This document shows, in pieces, positions 45,174 through 53,977 of a DNA stretch of 64,000 bases. The translations under genes were made by a program, and so were the position numbers. The stretch comes from Sphingobacteriales bacterium. Its GTDB lineage: Bacteria; Bacteroidota; Bacteroidia; Chitinophagales; UBA2359. The stretch's first letter is position 1; each line of letters opens with the position of its first letter. The notes beneath the pieces are model-generated. The model made no database searches. It saw only the letters and a list, made by a program, of their open reading frames with translations, and had not been told where the DNA came from. The DNA lies in the NCBI GenBank assembly GCA_016711295.1, contig JADJTE010000001.1, positions 587,151-651,150 of the forward strand. The letters are read 5' to 3'.

Positions 45174-46427
45174 ATGATTATCGAATTTAGTTTTGGCAAT
45201 TTCAGGTCTTTCAAAACCATGGAAACCCTAAGCATGTTAGCCGCTAACATCGTGGCACGCGACCGCGCCCTTGACGAAAGCAATACCTTTGCAGCAAGCG
45301 ATAAATTAAAATTGCTCCACAGCAAAGCAATCTACGGGGCAAACGCCAGTGGCAAAAGTAATATCGTAAAAGCCATCTTTGCTTTTGTCCAAATCGTAAA
45401 AAATTCGGTCAAGAACGAGAACACCATTAAACACCACGTCCAGCCCTTTGAACTTAATGCCGCCAATGCCGAAGAACCCACCTACTTTCAACTCATGTTT
45501 ATGCACCAAAACGTTCCCTATTCCTACGGCTTTGAAGTAGATAAGGGAGTAGTGGTGAGCGAATGGCTGTTTGGGTCGCCCAAGGGGCGCGTGGTCAGCT
45601 ACTTTACGCGCGAAGGCAACGAGGTATCGGTTAAAAATGCTTTTAAATCCGCCCGCCCATTCGTGCAACTATCCAAAAACGATAGCATCGTTGGTAGTAG
45701 TGCCCTTTTTCTGACTACTTTGAGTGCCCTCAACAATAAAGTAGCTAAGGATATTATAAACACTATTAGCGAAATTGTCGTTTTATCTAACCTAAAAGAA
45801 CCCATTTTTAAATATCATTTAATCGAATCAGTAGGTCAAGAAAGTACTAAAAAGCGTATCTTAGCCCTTGCCAAATCTGCCGACATCGACCTCGTAGACC
45901 TCAATATAGTCGAAAAGGACAAAAGTACGTTTTTACAACAATTCCCCGAAGAAGTCAGAGAAATGTTCAAAGATATTAATATTACAGAACTACAATCTAT
46001 CCGCCACCAATACGCCGACAACGGCGAGATTACAGGTAAAGTAGTAAGCGATTATGACGAATGGGAATCGGAAGGAACTAAAAAAATATTGGCATTAAGC
46101 CCTATTTTAATGCAGGTTCTCTCGGCGGGTAGCACCTTGATCATCGACGAGTTCGACTCGCGCCTACACCCCAATCTAAGCGAACAAATCGTTTCTTTGT
46201 TCAATCATCCAAGCACTAACCCAAAACATGCCCAGCTTATTTTTGTTACGCATAATACGTCTTTTTTAAAACCCGATAAACTGCGGCGCGACCAAATTTG
46301 TTTGGTCAGCAAAAACCGCTATGGCAATTCTACCCTTAGCACTTTGGTCGAATTTAAAGGCATACGCAACGACGCAAGCTACGACAAGGAGATCGGCAAG
46401 GCGCGTATGGGTCTATTCCTTTTTTAA
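45174..46427 (+). CDS. rloA: AAA15-type ATPase of an RloA/AbiLi-like defence pair
   Basis: A 417-residue ATPase of the AAA15/OLD-like group (ABC-type fold). It begins MIIEFSFGNFRSFKTMETLS, followed by Walker A IYGANASGKSNIVKAI (about residues 52-67). The signature and Walker B region is LSPILMQVLSAGSTLIIDEF, with the His switch in LIFVTHNTSFLKP. Start 45174 is used because the family begins with the MIIEFSFGNF-type run and the longer 45135 start lies in the promoter palindrome. The gene is followed 37 bases later by rloB. This pair matches AbiLi/AbiLii (AbiL), a two-gene abortive infection system in which the ATPase senses phage and RloB acts as the effector. It sits beside a restriction module, so it forms a defence island. 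Confidence 0.85.
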   Translation: MIIEFSFGNFRSFKTMETLSMLAANIVARDRALDESNTFAASDKLKLLHSKAIYGANASGKSNIVKAIFAFVQIVKNSVKNENTIKHHVQPFELNAANAEEPTYFQLMFMHQNVPYSYGFEVDKGVVVSEWLFGSPKGRVVSYFTREGNEVSVKNAFKSARPFVQLSKNDSIVGSSALFLTTLSALNNKVAKDIINTISEIVVLSNLKEPIFKYHLIESVGQESTKKRILALAKSADIDLVDLNIVEKDKSTFLQQFPEEVREMFKDINITELQSIRHQYADNGEITGKVVSDYDEWESEGTKKILALSPILMQVLSAGSTLIIDEFDSRLHPNLSEQIVSLFNHPSTNPKHAQLIFVTHNTSFLKPDKLRRDQICLVSKNRYGNSTLSTLVEFKGIRNDASYDKEIGKARMGLFLF

Positions 46428-46464
46428 ATAATTTTGCCCGCGAATTTACCCAAGATTAGCTCGT

Positions 46465-47154
46465 ATGTCCAACGAAAAATTTAAAAAAGGCAATGCGGAC
46501 AAGGCGTGGAATCTCCAAAAGAAACCACGCGGCTACAATGTTAATAGCCAAGCAATTGCTAAACGCTTTTTAATCTTATGCGAGGGCGAAACAGAAAGAG
46601 ATTATTTTAGTGCTTTTCCCGTTGCTTCAGCCGAAGCAAAAATATTATCCAAAGGCGAAAGTCGAAAAGCAATAGTTCAATCTGCCATTGATGCAAAAAA
46701 GCAAAGCGAATATAAAGGTTACGAAATTTGGGTCGTATTCGATATGGATTTCGACACACAAACCACTAATAATTGTACTGATTTGCGCCAAGATTTTGAC
46801 CAAGCCATTGAGTTAGCCAAACAAAAAGGCATCCAAACGGCTTATTCCAATGATAGTTTTGAGCTATGGTATTTGCTGCATTACGAGTCGTGCGGTTGCT
46901 ATACACGCCGATACTATTGCGAGCGTCTAAAAGAAATTTGGAAAGACCATTTGAAAGGTATGAGCTACGGCAAAAATGAAAAATTTAGACGAAAAACCTA
47001 TGAACTTCTATTGCCCAAGCAAGCAGAAGCCATCGAAAAAGCCAAAAAATTGCATCAAGATCATAGCAATATCCACACTAAATGCTCAAAACAAAACCCC
47101 TGCACTACGGTATACCTTTTAGCCGAACAATTAAATAAGTATTTAAAGAAATAA
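46465..47154 (+). CDS. rloB: RloB family Toprim-like effector
   Basis: A 229-residue RloB/AbiLii protein. Diagnostic pieces are RFLILCEGETERDYFSAFP (residues 34-52, with CEGETE as the Toprim-type acidic site), VVFDMDFDTQTTNNC (the second acidic site, about 92-106) and SNDSFELWYLLHYESCGCYT (near 130-149). Toprim-like proteins of this family are thought to be nucleases acting on nucleic acid in phage defence. It is 37 bases after rloA on the same strand and 1 base from the convergent corA end. Its acidic active-site residues are intact, and neither gene has a frameshift, in contrast to the restriction methylase. Confidence 0.88.
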   Translation: MSNEKFKKGNADKAWNLQKKPRGYNVNSQAIAKRFLILCEGETERDYFSAFPVASAEAKILSKGESRKAIVQSAIDAKKQSEYKGYEIWVVFDMDFDTQTTNNCTDLRQDFDQAIELAKQKGIQTAYSNDSFELWYLLHYESCGCYTRRYYCERLKEIWKDHLKGMSYGKNEKFRRKTYELLLPKQAEAIEKAKKLHQDHSNIHTKCSKQNPCTTVYLLAEQLNKYLKK

Positions 47155-47155
47155 A

Positions 47156-48109
47156 TTAAAATAACCTATTGCGCACAAACAACCACGACAAACCCACTAC
47201 TACAATGATAGTGAACAATAACATCACCCAAGGACCGTGGTTGTAGTGCAAGCCCCATATATGGTCGAAATTCATGCCGTAATAACTGAAAATCAGGTTG
47301 GGTACCATCAAAATAATGGTAATAGACGTTAGCCGCTTCATTATCGTATTCAAATTATTGGATATAATAGAAGCGAATGTATCGAGGGTAGCATTTAAGA
47401 TGTCGGCATAGATGCGCGACATTTCTTGGGCTTGGTTGAGGTCGATAATGATGTCTTCTAAGAAATCGGCTTCTTCTTCGCGTTTTCTGATGTTCAGGAA
47501 GTCGGTGCGCTGCATACGCAGTAGCATTGTTTCGTTGTCGCGCAGGGTAGTGACAAAATAGACCAAACTTTTTTGCAGGTTCATCAACTTGAATAGCTCT
47601 TCGTTTCGGCTCGAATGATATAGTTCTTTTTCGTACAAATTGCGCTGATGATTGATATTGCGCAGATAGACCAAAAAATAATGTACCATGCGTTCAAATA
47701 TCAATAGGGCAAAACGGCTGTGGTCGGTTGTATTGAGATTTTTATAGTTGGACGACAAAAAAGTATCTATTATCGGATTATGTACCGCCGCAATAGTGAT
47801 AATATAGCTTTCTACCTCTACAATGCCCAGCGGTAAGGTGGCATAGTAGGCTTCGCCTATCTGTTCCGATTCGGTTTTGATGGGTATATTCAGCACAATA
47901 AACTGCACACCGTCTTCTTGGTCATAGCGGCTCCGCTCGTTGATGTCTAAGGAGTCGAAGAAATAATCGAGTGGAATTTCTAATTCTTCGCTCAACAAGC
48001 GCAGTTCGTCCGTATTGAAAGGAGGCGAAATATTGATCCAGCAGCCCACTTCGGCGTGGGCTAACTCTACCAGTGGCTGTTGCGATGCTTTTTTATAAAA
48101 TTTTATCAT
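47156..48109 (-). CDS. corA: CorA family magnesium transporter
   Basis: A protein of about 317 residues that matches the CorA/MIT divalent metal channel. The hallmark YGMNF motif is in IFSYYGMNFDHIWG (about residues 275-290) at the end of the first of two C-terminal helices; the second is PWVMLLFTIIVVVGLSWLFV. The long N-terminal cytoplasmic domain with DINERSRYDQEDGVQFIVLN is typical. The start ATG (48109) overlaps the stop of the upstream lipid hydroxylase gene by ATGA, so the longer frame from 48130 is unlikely. It lies convergent with rloB, one base apart. Magnesium or cobalt transport is inferred from the family. Confidence 0.93.
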   Translation of the reverse strand: MIKFYKKASQQPLVELAHAEVGCWINISPPFNTDELRLLSEELEIPLDYFFDSLDINERSRYDQEDGVQFIVLNIPIKTESEQIGEAYYATLPLGIVEVESYIITIAAVHNPIIDTFLSSNYKNLNTTDHSRFALLIFERMVHYFLVYLRNINHQRNLYEKELYHSSRNEELFKLMNLQKSLVYFVTTLRDNETMLLRMQRTDFLNIRKREEEADFLEDIIIDLNQAQEMSRIYADILNATLDTFASIISNNLNTIMKRLTSITIILMVPNLIFSYYGMNFDHIWGLHYNHGPWVMLLFTIIVVVGLSWLFVRNRLF

Positions 48110-48994
48110 ACTCGTTGTTGTTCGCGCCATTTTTGTTGTCTTCCTCTCGTTGTCATACTTGCGTCGGTAGGTGTCCAGCCTGGTGGTCGCAGCAAGTAGT
48201 TCAGTCTATCGCGCCAAGTAGCGGCATTGCATATATCGCGCCACAGGGCTTCGTATTCGTGAAACGCGATTCTGAACAAATTATATGATTCAAGGTTATT
48301 AATAATGCCATATACGACGGGGTCTTGGTCAGATTCGGGTTCAAAAGTACCAAATAGTTTGTCCCATATTATCAAAATACCCGCATGGTTGCGGTCTAAA
48401 TAGCGTATATTAACCGCATGGTGTACGCGGTGGTGTGAGGGAGTATTCAGAAAATGCTCTAAAAAACCCATTTTGTCGATGAGTTGGGTATGAATCCAAA
48501 ATTGGTATATCAAACTAATAGATTGCATCATCATTATCATCATGGGCGGAAACCCAAGCAAGGGCAGCCAAAACCACCATATAAATTTATACACTTCTTC
48601 TGCCCAACTTTGGCGCAGGGCAGTAGCCAAATTATAGTGTTGCGACGAATGATGATTGATATGCGCCGCCCAAAATACGCGCACCTCGTGGCTTAGGCGG
48701 TGGTGCCAATAAAATGTAAAATCGTCGGCAAACAAAATAGCAACCCAAACGAGCCAATGCCAATCGAGTGTCAGCAGGCGGTATTGGTATAGCCAAGTAT
48801 AAAAAATCCAAGCAAGGGTTTTCATCACCAAACCGACAAAAACTACGCCTATACCCATACCTATCGATGCCCAGCTATCGCGCCACTCGTATAAGTCGCG
48901 TTTTTCGCGATAGCTCAGATACTACCTCTATGCCTATCAATATCCCAAATATAGGCACGGCATAGTTGACGGGGTCTTGCCAAAAACTGAGCAT
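48106..48994 (-). CDS. Fatty acid hydroxylase/sterol desaturase family protein, one frameshift
   Basis: A di-iron membrane oxygenase of the sterol desaturase superfamily. Histidine clusters are visible: FYWHHRLSHE (HxxxH type), AAHINHHSS (HxxHH type) and SHHRVHHAVN (HHxxHH type), all expected metal ligands. Several hydrophobic segments surround them. The 250-residue downstream frame lacks a proper start; reading from ATG 48994 gives MLSFWQDPVNYAVPIFGILI and a shift near 48912 joins it to YREKRDLYEWRDSWASIG in the second frame. One base change therefore restores the family N-terminus. The stop overlaps corA by ATGA. Lipid hydroxylation is likely; the exact lipid is not known. Confidence 0.82.
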
Positions 48995-49066
48995 GATAAA
49001 TGGTTTTTTTGAGGGTTAAAACACTCGTTTCTTAGGACATAATAAGGGGGAGGCTTGGAGGCGGCT

Positions 49067-49732
49067 CTATTTGTCCCTTGCCGCTTTCGTCTTAGCACTT
49101 AGTATCCAATAATGAGTTAGGTCGATACATTCTATTTCTGTGGCTATACGTGATAACTTTTGAAGTAGAAAATCGCGGGTGGGGAAATTTTTTAGTACCA
49201 AGTAGCTCTCACCACTTTCGAGCATTCTCATTTGATAAGTATTGCCGTATTCATCTGTTTGGGCAATGTTCTTCTTATCGTGGTAGGTATTTTCAACGTA
49301 GTTGCTATCAATAAACACCAAAATACTGTCCGGCATAAGCCAATTTTGTAGGGTATCGATAAATTGGTCGAGGTCTTGAAGCGGGATATGGCTCCAAATA
49401 AAACCGCCGAATAAGCCGTCGTATCTTTTCTCAGGCACAAAGGCGTACATGTCTGCCACATGAAATACTACATTGTCGGCACCGATTTTTCCTTTTGCTA
49501 TTTCTATCATTTGTTTATTGGCATCTATTGCATCGACCGCAGCAGCGGTTTTTGCGATTCTGTCTGTCCAATAAGCCGTTCCGCAGGCTATTTCCAAAAC
49601 CATCTTTTGATAAAATAGGGTTTGAAATAGTTGTGTTGCCGTTTGCAGGTCGGTTTGTTCGGCAGGATTTAAGTACACTTTATCGTATTCCTTAGCCCTA
49701 TCGTGGTAGTAGCTTATTAAATCGGTATTCAT
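49067..49732 (-). CDS. Class I SAM-dependent methyltransferase
   Basis: A 221-residue methyltransferase. SAM motif I is MVLEIACGTAYWTDRIAK (about residues 44-61), followed by the acidic VDAIDANKQMIEIA and by a D-rich block FHVADMYAFVPEKRYDGLFG, a common layout for small molecule methyltransferases. No DNA-methylase catalytic motif is visible. It starts MNTDLISYYHDRAKEYDKVY, a Methyltransf_25-type beginning. It sits between the lipid hydroxylase (72 bases) and the lipoprotein hydrolase gene (6 bases) on the same strand. The substrate is unknown. Confidence 0.85.
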   Translation of the reverse strand: MNTDLISYYHDRAKEYDKVYLNPAEQTDLQTATQLFQTLFYQKMVLEIACGTAYWTDRIAKTAAAVDAIDANKQMIEIAKGKIGADNVVFHVADMYAFVPEKRYDGLFGGFIWSHIPLQDLDQFIDTLQNWLMPDSILVFIDSNYVENTYHDKKNIAQTDEYGNTYQMRMLESGESYLVLKNFPTRDFLLQKLSRIATEIECIDLTHYWILSAKTKAARDK

Positions 49733-49737
49733 AGAAT

Positions 49738-50574
49738 TTAGCGAATGCTATCTAAAAATGACCTAAATGCCGTTTGGTAGGCTTCGTGGTCGGGCGTTTG
49801 TTGCCACAAAGCCCTTGCACCGTGTATGCCCGCAGTAGTAGGTTTGAATTGCATTTTATGTTCAACAGTTATTAAGTCGAACAAGGCACTTGCTTGGGGC
49901 ACTTCTTCGAGCGACGAGGTGATAAAGGTCGGTTTTTTGAGATTGGGCAATGTTTTGCCAATATATTGCGGGTCGTGTTGAAAGTATTCGCCAGGGCTAA
50001 ATGCAGCCACTGCCAACAATTTGCGGTTTTCGCTGCCCAATTTTAGGGTCAAAGCTGCCGAATACGAACTACCCACCAGAATAATTGGCTTGTCATACAT
50101 TTTAAACACATAATCGATGGCTGCTACTATATCTTGTTCGGCATCGGTAAATTCGGTGCTTTTCCCTTGCTGTGTGGCTAAGGTAGCGGTTTCGTTATTG
50201 CCGCCTAAGCGCGTACCGCCTGCGCGTTGGTCTATTGCCACACAATTATAGCCCCAATTGGCAATCATCGGTGCGGTTTCGGCATATTCGTCTTTGCTCG
50301 ACCCTGCTTGGTGGCACAACAAAACAACGGGTGCAGCCGTATTTTTGTGATAAACCCGCGCATGAATGGTCAAACCATCTTTCGACGGAAAGGTAGCAGT
50401 GTGCATAGATAAGGAGTCGTTGGGTTGGTTGGCAAGGGTTGGCAATACGGCGGCAGATTGGGTTGCTTTGCTCGATGTGGCGGTGCTATCGGGCGCGGGC
50501 TGGCAAGCCACCCATAAAAACAAGCCGCACAAAAGCCACCAAAAGTGGTGTCGGTAGCAGGGTAGTATTTCCAT
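49738..50574 (-). CDS. Alpha/beta hydrolase, predicted lipoprotein
   Basis: A protein of about 278 residues with a lipoprotein signal (MEILPCYRHHFWWLLCGLFL then WVAC, Cys predicted lipidated) and a dienelactone-hydrolase-type alpha/beta hydrolase domain. The nucleophile elbow is VGSSYSA (GxSxx motif, about residues 165-171); AGIHGARAL near the end supplies a His. The block VVLLCHQAGSSKDEYAE resembles the oxyanion strand of the family. The internal ATG at 50574 is preferred over 50589. It lies six bases after the methyltransferase gene in transcription order. Substrate is unknown; an esterase/peptidase role at the outer membrane face is plausible. Confidence 0.8.
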   Translation of the reverse strand: MEILPCYRHHFWWLLCGLFLWVACQPAPDSTATSSKATQSAAVLPTLANQPNDSLSMHTATFPSKDGLTIHARVYHKNTAAPVVLLCHQAGSSKDEYAETAPMIANWGYNCVAIDQRAGGTRLGGNNETATLATQQGKSTEFTDAEQDIVAAIDYVFKMYDKPIILVGSSYSAALTLKLGSENRKLLAVAAFSPGEYFQHDPQYIGKTLPNLKKPTFITSSLEEVPQASALFDLITVEHKMQFKPTTAGIHGARALWQQTPDHEAYQTAFRSFLDSIR

Positions 50575-50684
50575 ATCGTTAATAGTCACACAGATTTGGT
50601 AATTTCATTTTTTGTTAATTTTTATAGTATTTTTTTTTACTTTTTACAAGTAAATAACACCATATTACCAACAAACTTGCCACA

Positions 50685-51248
50685 TTACGCTCTTATGACC
50701 TCCGTCGTGCCATTGACAGTAATGCGCAAAATGGTAGATGGCGGGCTATTGTAGGAATTTTCGTAGTGCTGCGGTGCTACCCATTGGCTACCTGCTATGA
50801 TAGCAGGATTCAGTCCTTTAAAATCATCTGCTGGACGCTCGCCACTTAGATTGGCAGAAGTTGAAACGATAGGTTTGCCGTATTGCCGTAGTAGTGCTTG
50901 GCAAAAATCGTGTTGGGGCAGGCGTATAGCTACCGAGCCGTCGGGGGCTTTTAGGTTATGTGCTACGCCTTGCACATTGGGATAGACAATAGTGGTCGGT
51001 CGTGTGACGGCAGCTAACAGAGCAGCTATATTCGGCGGCAATTGCCCGATATATTGTTGCAAAGCAGCTATATCAGGCACTAATACGATGAGTGCCTTGC
51101 TATCCTTGCGTCGTTTTAGGGCATAAATACGCTCTACGGCTTCGGGCTGTGTAGCGTCGCAACCCAAGCCCCAGACCGTATCGGTAGGATAGAGGATAAT
51201 GCCACCCGCTTGTAGCACTGCACAGGCTTGTTCTATATCGTGCGTCAT
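50685..51248 (-). CDS. tsaC: Threonylcarbamoyl-AMP synthase (TsaC/YrdC-like)
   Basis: A protein of about 187 residues that makes threonylcarbamoyl-AMP for the t6A37 tRNA modification. The family core is clear: GGIILYPTDTVWGLGCDATQ, KRRKDSKALIVLVPD, PTTIVYPNV, VAIRLP and STSANLSGERPADDF. The start at 51248 (MTHDIEQACAVLQAGG) gives the normal Sua5/YciO/YrdC start; the longer frame from 51323 adds 25 residues unlike the family. No frame errors are seen. It lies between the alpha/beta hydrolase and a spacer of 280 bases before the PGI gene. Confidence 0.92.
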   Translation of the reverse strand: MTHDIEQACAVLQAGGIILYPTDTVWGLGCDATQPEAVERIYALKRRKDSKALIVLVPDIAALQQYIGQLPPNIAALLAAVTRPTTIVYPNVQGVAHNLKAPDGSVAIRLPQHDFCQALLRQYGKPIVSTSANLSGERPADDFKGLNPAIIAGSQWVAPQHYENSYNSPPSTILRITVNGTTEVIRA

Positions 51249-51527
51249 GGAGTTATGCGAGTTTAGCAAAGTAGCATCTTTTACCCGCCAAGGGATATTG
51301 CATTGCCAAACAACGCTCAGCAAGTTTTAAAAACTGCAAATGTCTGTAAATCAGAAATTTATCGCTTTTTTTGTTTAAAAAAAGTTGTTAAAACTTGGCA
51401 AACAATTCAATATCTTAACAACGATTTGCCTCGGGCATTATTTTATTCACAATATCATCTTGCGTTAGCAACATGCCAAATATGTTTGGCTTCGGGCGGG
51501 CAATATCAATAGCTGCGAGCGGGCTAT
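51249..51527. other. Intergenic, no gene seen
   Basis: A 279-base gap between tsaC and the PGI/PMI gene. No RNA, repeat or clear terminator is visible; some frame stays open by chance but codes for nothing recognised. Confidence 0.4.
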
Positions 51528-52517
51528 TTATCGTTTTTCCAACTCTCCTTTCAAGAAGTCGATAACTTTTACTTCCATCGCGTCCATTTGGCGGTTTTCA
51601 GCCATATACCACGATATCCAATCACCCAGATACATCAAATAAAGCAGGCGTTGAAAGTGGGTTCTTCCCTTGGCGTTTATTTGATATACTTTTTCGCAAT
51701 ATTGGCTCAGGATTTGTCGATTGATTTCGATGCGATATTGGTTGCGCACAAATACGTCGGGAGCATTAAAGAACACGGGTGCCCATTGGGGGTCGGCGGT
51801 GCGCCAGCCCACGAGTTCGTTATGGTTCATTTCGGGTATGACGTGGTGCCAACACAGCATTTTGCTATTTTCGTTGATTTGTTGCCGCCAGCGAATACCT
51901 ACCGACCCATATCCTTCGGGTGCATAGAGGATAGGCAATTTTTGATGCCATTTATTGGCATATTTTTGTGCTAGGGCTTGTATGCCGTCCATTTCTTTTT
52001 CGAGCAGTTCGGCAGCTTTTTCGATGTCGCTCAATAAGGTTTTGCCCATCAAACCCAATTTATGCAAAATAAACATCTGTTGTACCATCGAATAGCCCAA
52101 GCAGCCGCGCGGCGGACGACCCGCAGGTAGCAACACGAGGTCTAATCCGTGATTGTTGGCTATTTTTGCCATTTTGCCGCCCGACGTGACGCACACAATC
52201 TTAGCACCGCTTCCTACGCCTTGTTGTAGTGCCATCACTGTTTCTTCGGTATTGCCCGAATAAGACGAGGCTATCAGCAGGGTATTTTTATTGACGTAGC
52301 CGGGCAAATGGTAGTCTTTATTTACTGCCATAGGCACGCGCAAAGTGCTGCCGAGCAAATCCATCACTACATTAGCTCCCATGCCTGAGCCTCCCAAGCC
52401 CGTGACCAAGATATGGCGAATCGGGAAAGGCGATTTGGTGATAAGGGCACTCTTGCCAATTTCTACCGCTTCGCGCAACTGCGTCGGGAAAGCGGCTATC
52501 ACTTCATACATATTCAT
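51528..52517 (-). CDS. Bifunctional phosphoglucose/phosphomannose isomerase
   Basis: A 329-residue SIS-domain isomerase. Sugar-binding motifs are VTGLGGSGMGANVVMDL (about residues 39-55) and ASSYSGNTEETVMALQ (near 84-99), followed by KIVCVTSGGKMAKIA and the C-terminal PGI/PMI blocks NENSKMLCWHHVIPEMNHNE and GDWISWYMAENRQMD. Family members interconvert glucose 6-phosphate with fructose 6-phosphate, and mannose 6-phosphate likewise. No frame errors are visible, and the length matches. It stands alone, and the AT-rich spacer with a composite element lies upstream of its start. Confidence 0.9.
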   Translation of the reverse strand: MNMYEVIAAFPTQLREAVEIGKSALITKSPFPIRHILVTGLGGSGMGANVVMDLLGSTLRVPMAVNKDYHLPGYVNKNTLLIASSYSGNTEETVMALQQGVGSGAKIVCVTSGGKMAKIANNHGLDLVLLPAGRPPRGCLGYSMVQQMFILHKLGLMGKTLLSDIEKAAELLEKEMDGIQALAQKYANKWHQKLPILYAPEGYGSVGIRWRQQINENSKMLCWHHVIPEMNHNELVGWRTADPQWAPVFFNAPDVFVRNQYRIEINRQILSQYCEKVYQINAKGRTHFQRLLYLMYLGDWISWYMAENRQMDAMEVKVIDFLKGELEKR

Positions 52518-52709
52518 AATAACGTGAATTATTTTGTTTTTGTATTATGTATTAGATTTTTTTATTAAATATTAGATAAATATCTTTGCTGTATTTTATC
52601 ATGAACATCTGATAATAAAGCAATTATATTATTTTGTAAAACATTGAAAATCAATTAGTTGCACAATTCTGACCGAGATGTTGATAGCTGAACATTTTAT
52701 AGAAATTAG
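52518..52709. other. AT-rich spacer upstream of the PGI/PMI gene
   Basis: A 192-base AT-rich stretch likely to hold the PGI/PMI promoter on the minus strand. No further feature is clear, except the target duplication GAAATTAG at 52702-52709. Confidence 0.4.
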
Positions 52710-53141
52710 GTAACTATTGGTCTGTGTTTTAAGTTTTATACACTTACCTTACACGAGTTTCATGCCTACGGTATTCTCAGGCTTGTGTCTGTTAGATGTT
52801 ACCGATGTAATATGTCCACGGCATTTTAAAGATAATGTGCATTAAATATTTTTTATAATTTATCATAAATTATTGATAATCAGCAAGTTATATCCTTTAT
52901 AAATTCCCCCTCTTTGAGGGGGTTAGGGGGAGTTCCTGAACTAACATCTCAATTATCTAACGCTATTTCCTAAGTCCTAACGCTTGGACATGGATATATG
53001 ATAGGCAAAATTAATACTCAAAACTTAAAAATCAGACCACTATTTAGGATATCGGGTTTTGGGTAATGAGCAATACTTGTCTAATAATGCCTGACATCGC
53101 TGCCTATTCGATTAGCCCCTCCTACAAGGCTAAATAGTTAC
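52710..53141 (+). mobile_element. Composite family B/A element, 432 bp with target duplication
   Basis: Starts GTAACTATTGGTCTG and ends GGCTAAATAGTTAC. It is flanked by an exact 8-bp duplication GAAATTAG (52702-52709 and 53142-53149), so the whole unit appears to have moved as one element. The left 330 bp matches the family B copy at 44658, including hairpin CCCCCTC/GAGGGGG (52906-52912/52916-52922). The right 100 bp (53040-53141) is a family A copy (number 7) with two G-tracts left. It is non-coding. Confidence 0.9.
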
Positions 53142-53234
53142 GAAATTAGCTTATAAGTAGACGGGCTTTTTCATTTTCTAAAAAATATCAGAATATAAAT
53201 TCATATTTATTTAATTAAATACATTTTTATATAA

Positions 53235-53804
53235 TCATGGTTGTATGACTATCGGAAAGCGGATATCCATTTCTTCGTCGCCTGTTTCGGGGCTATTGTC
53301 TTTGCCATATACTTCGAGCATCATCAATACGCTCAAGGTATCGCTGCTGGCATTTCCCGTTTGGGCGTTCATGGTTAGTCCTATGGGATTGTTGCTGGTA
53401 TCTACATCGGCATACTGCAATTGTAGGTCGAGTATGGGCGGTACGGTATAGAATATCTGGTGTGCTGTGCCTTCGTTTCGGACATTCTGGGCAACGTGCT
53501 CGCTTGGCGTGCGTTGTTCGTTCCACATATCCAAGTGCATCTGATAGTTAGTATTGGCTTTTAGCAGCACTACTTCGCCCGTGCCTCGTAATGTTTCTTG
53601 TATACTGGGGTCGTTCAGAGTAGCGCGTATTGTATCGGTAGGATTGTCCGTAGGTATCCAATAGAGCGTGGCTATGGTGACTGTCTCGGTCAAATCGGGC
53701 ACACATTCTACGCATTGCTCGCCCGATATGCAGCTACCAAGCGTACTAAGGTAGCCTATTGCCCATAAGCACAAGAGCGGTCGGATAAGATAATGGGTGT
53801 TCAT
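53235..53804 (-). CDS. Predicted lipoprotein of unknown function
   Basis: A 189-residue exported protein. The start MNTHYLIRPLLCLWAIGYLS then TLGSC gives a lipobox with Cys25 as the expected lipidation site. Two more cysteines follow close by (CVECVP). The mature part is beta-rich with VTIATLYWIPTDNPTDTIRA and DTLSVLMMLEVYGKD, typical of small surface lipoproteins of Bacteroidota that sit alone in the genome. No enzyme motif is seen. It lies between the composite element and the divergent nitroreductase gene. Confidence 0.75.
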   Translation of the reverse strand: MNTHYLIRPLLCLWAIGYLSTLGSCISGEQCVECVPDLTETVTIATLYWIPTDNPTDTIRATLNDPSIQETLRGTGEVVLLKANTNYQMHLDMWNEQRTPSEHVAQNVRNEGTAHQIFYTVPPILDLQLQYADVDTSNNPIGLTMNAQTGNASSDTLSVLMMLEVYGKDNSPETGDEEMDIRFPIVIQP

Positions 53805-53977
53805 GGGCGCAAATGTACGTTTTTTTGGCGGTTTATTATCACCGTCTTATTACCTTTTAATCGTTGTTTGTCCTTGGGCTGGGCAAGGATGGGCTAAACT
53901 TTTGGGTAATTAGCTTGTTATATGTAGGTTTTGGTGCGCCCTGCACATTCTATTTTTCTTTTTTGATTAAAAAAACA

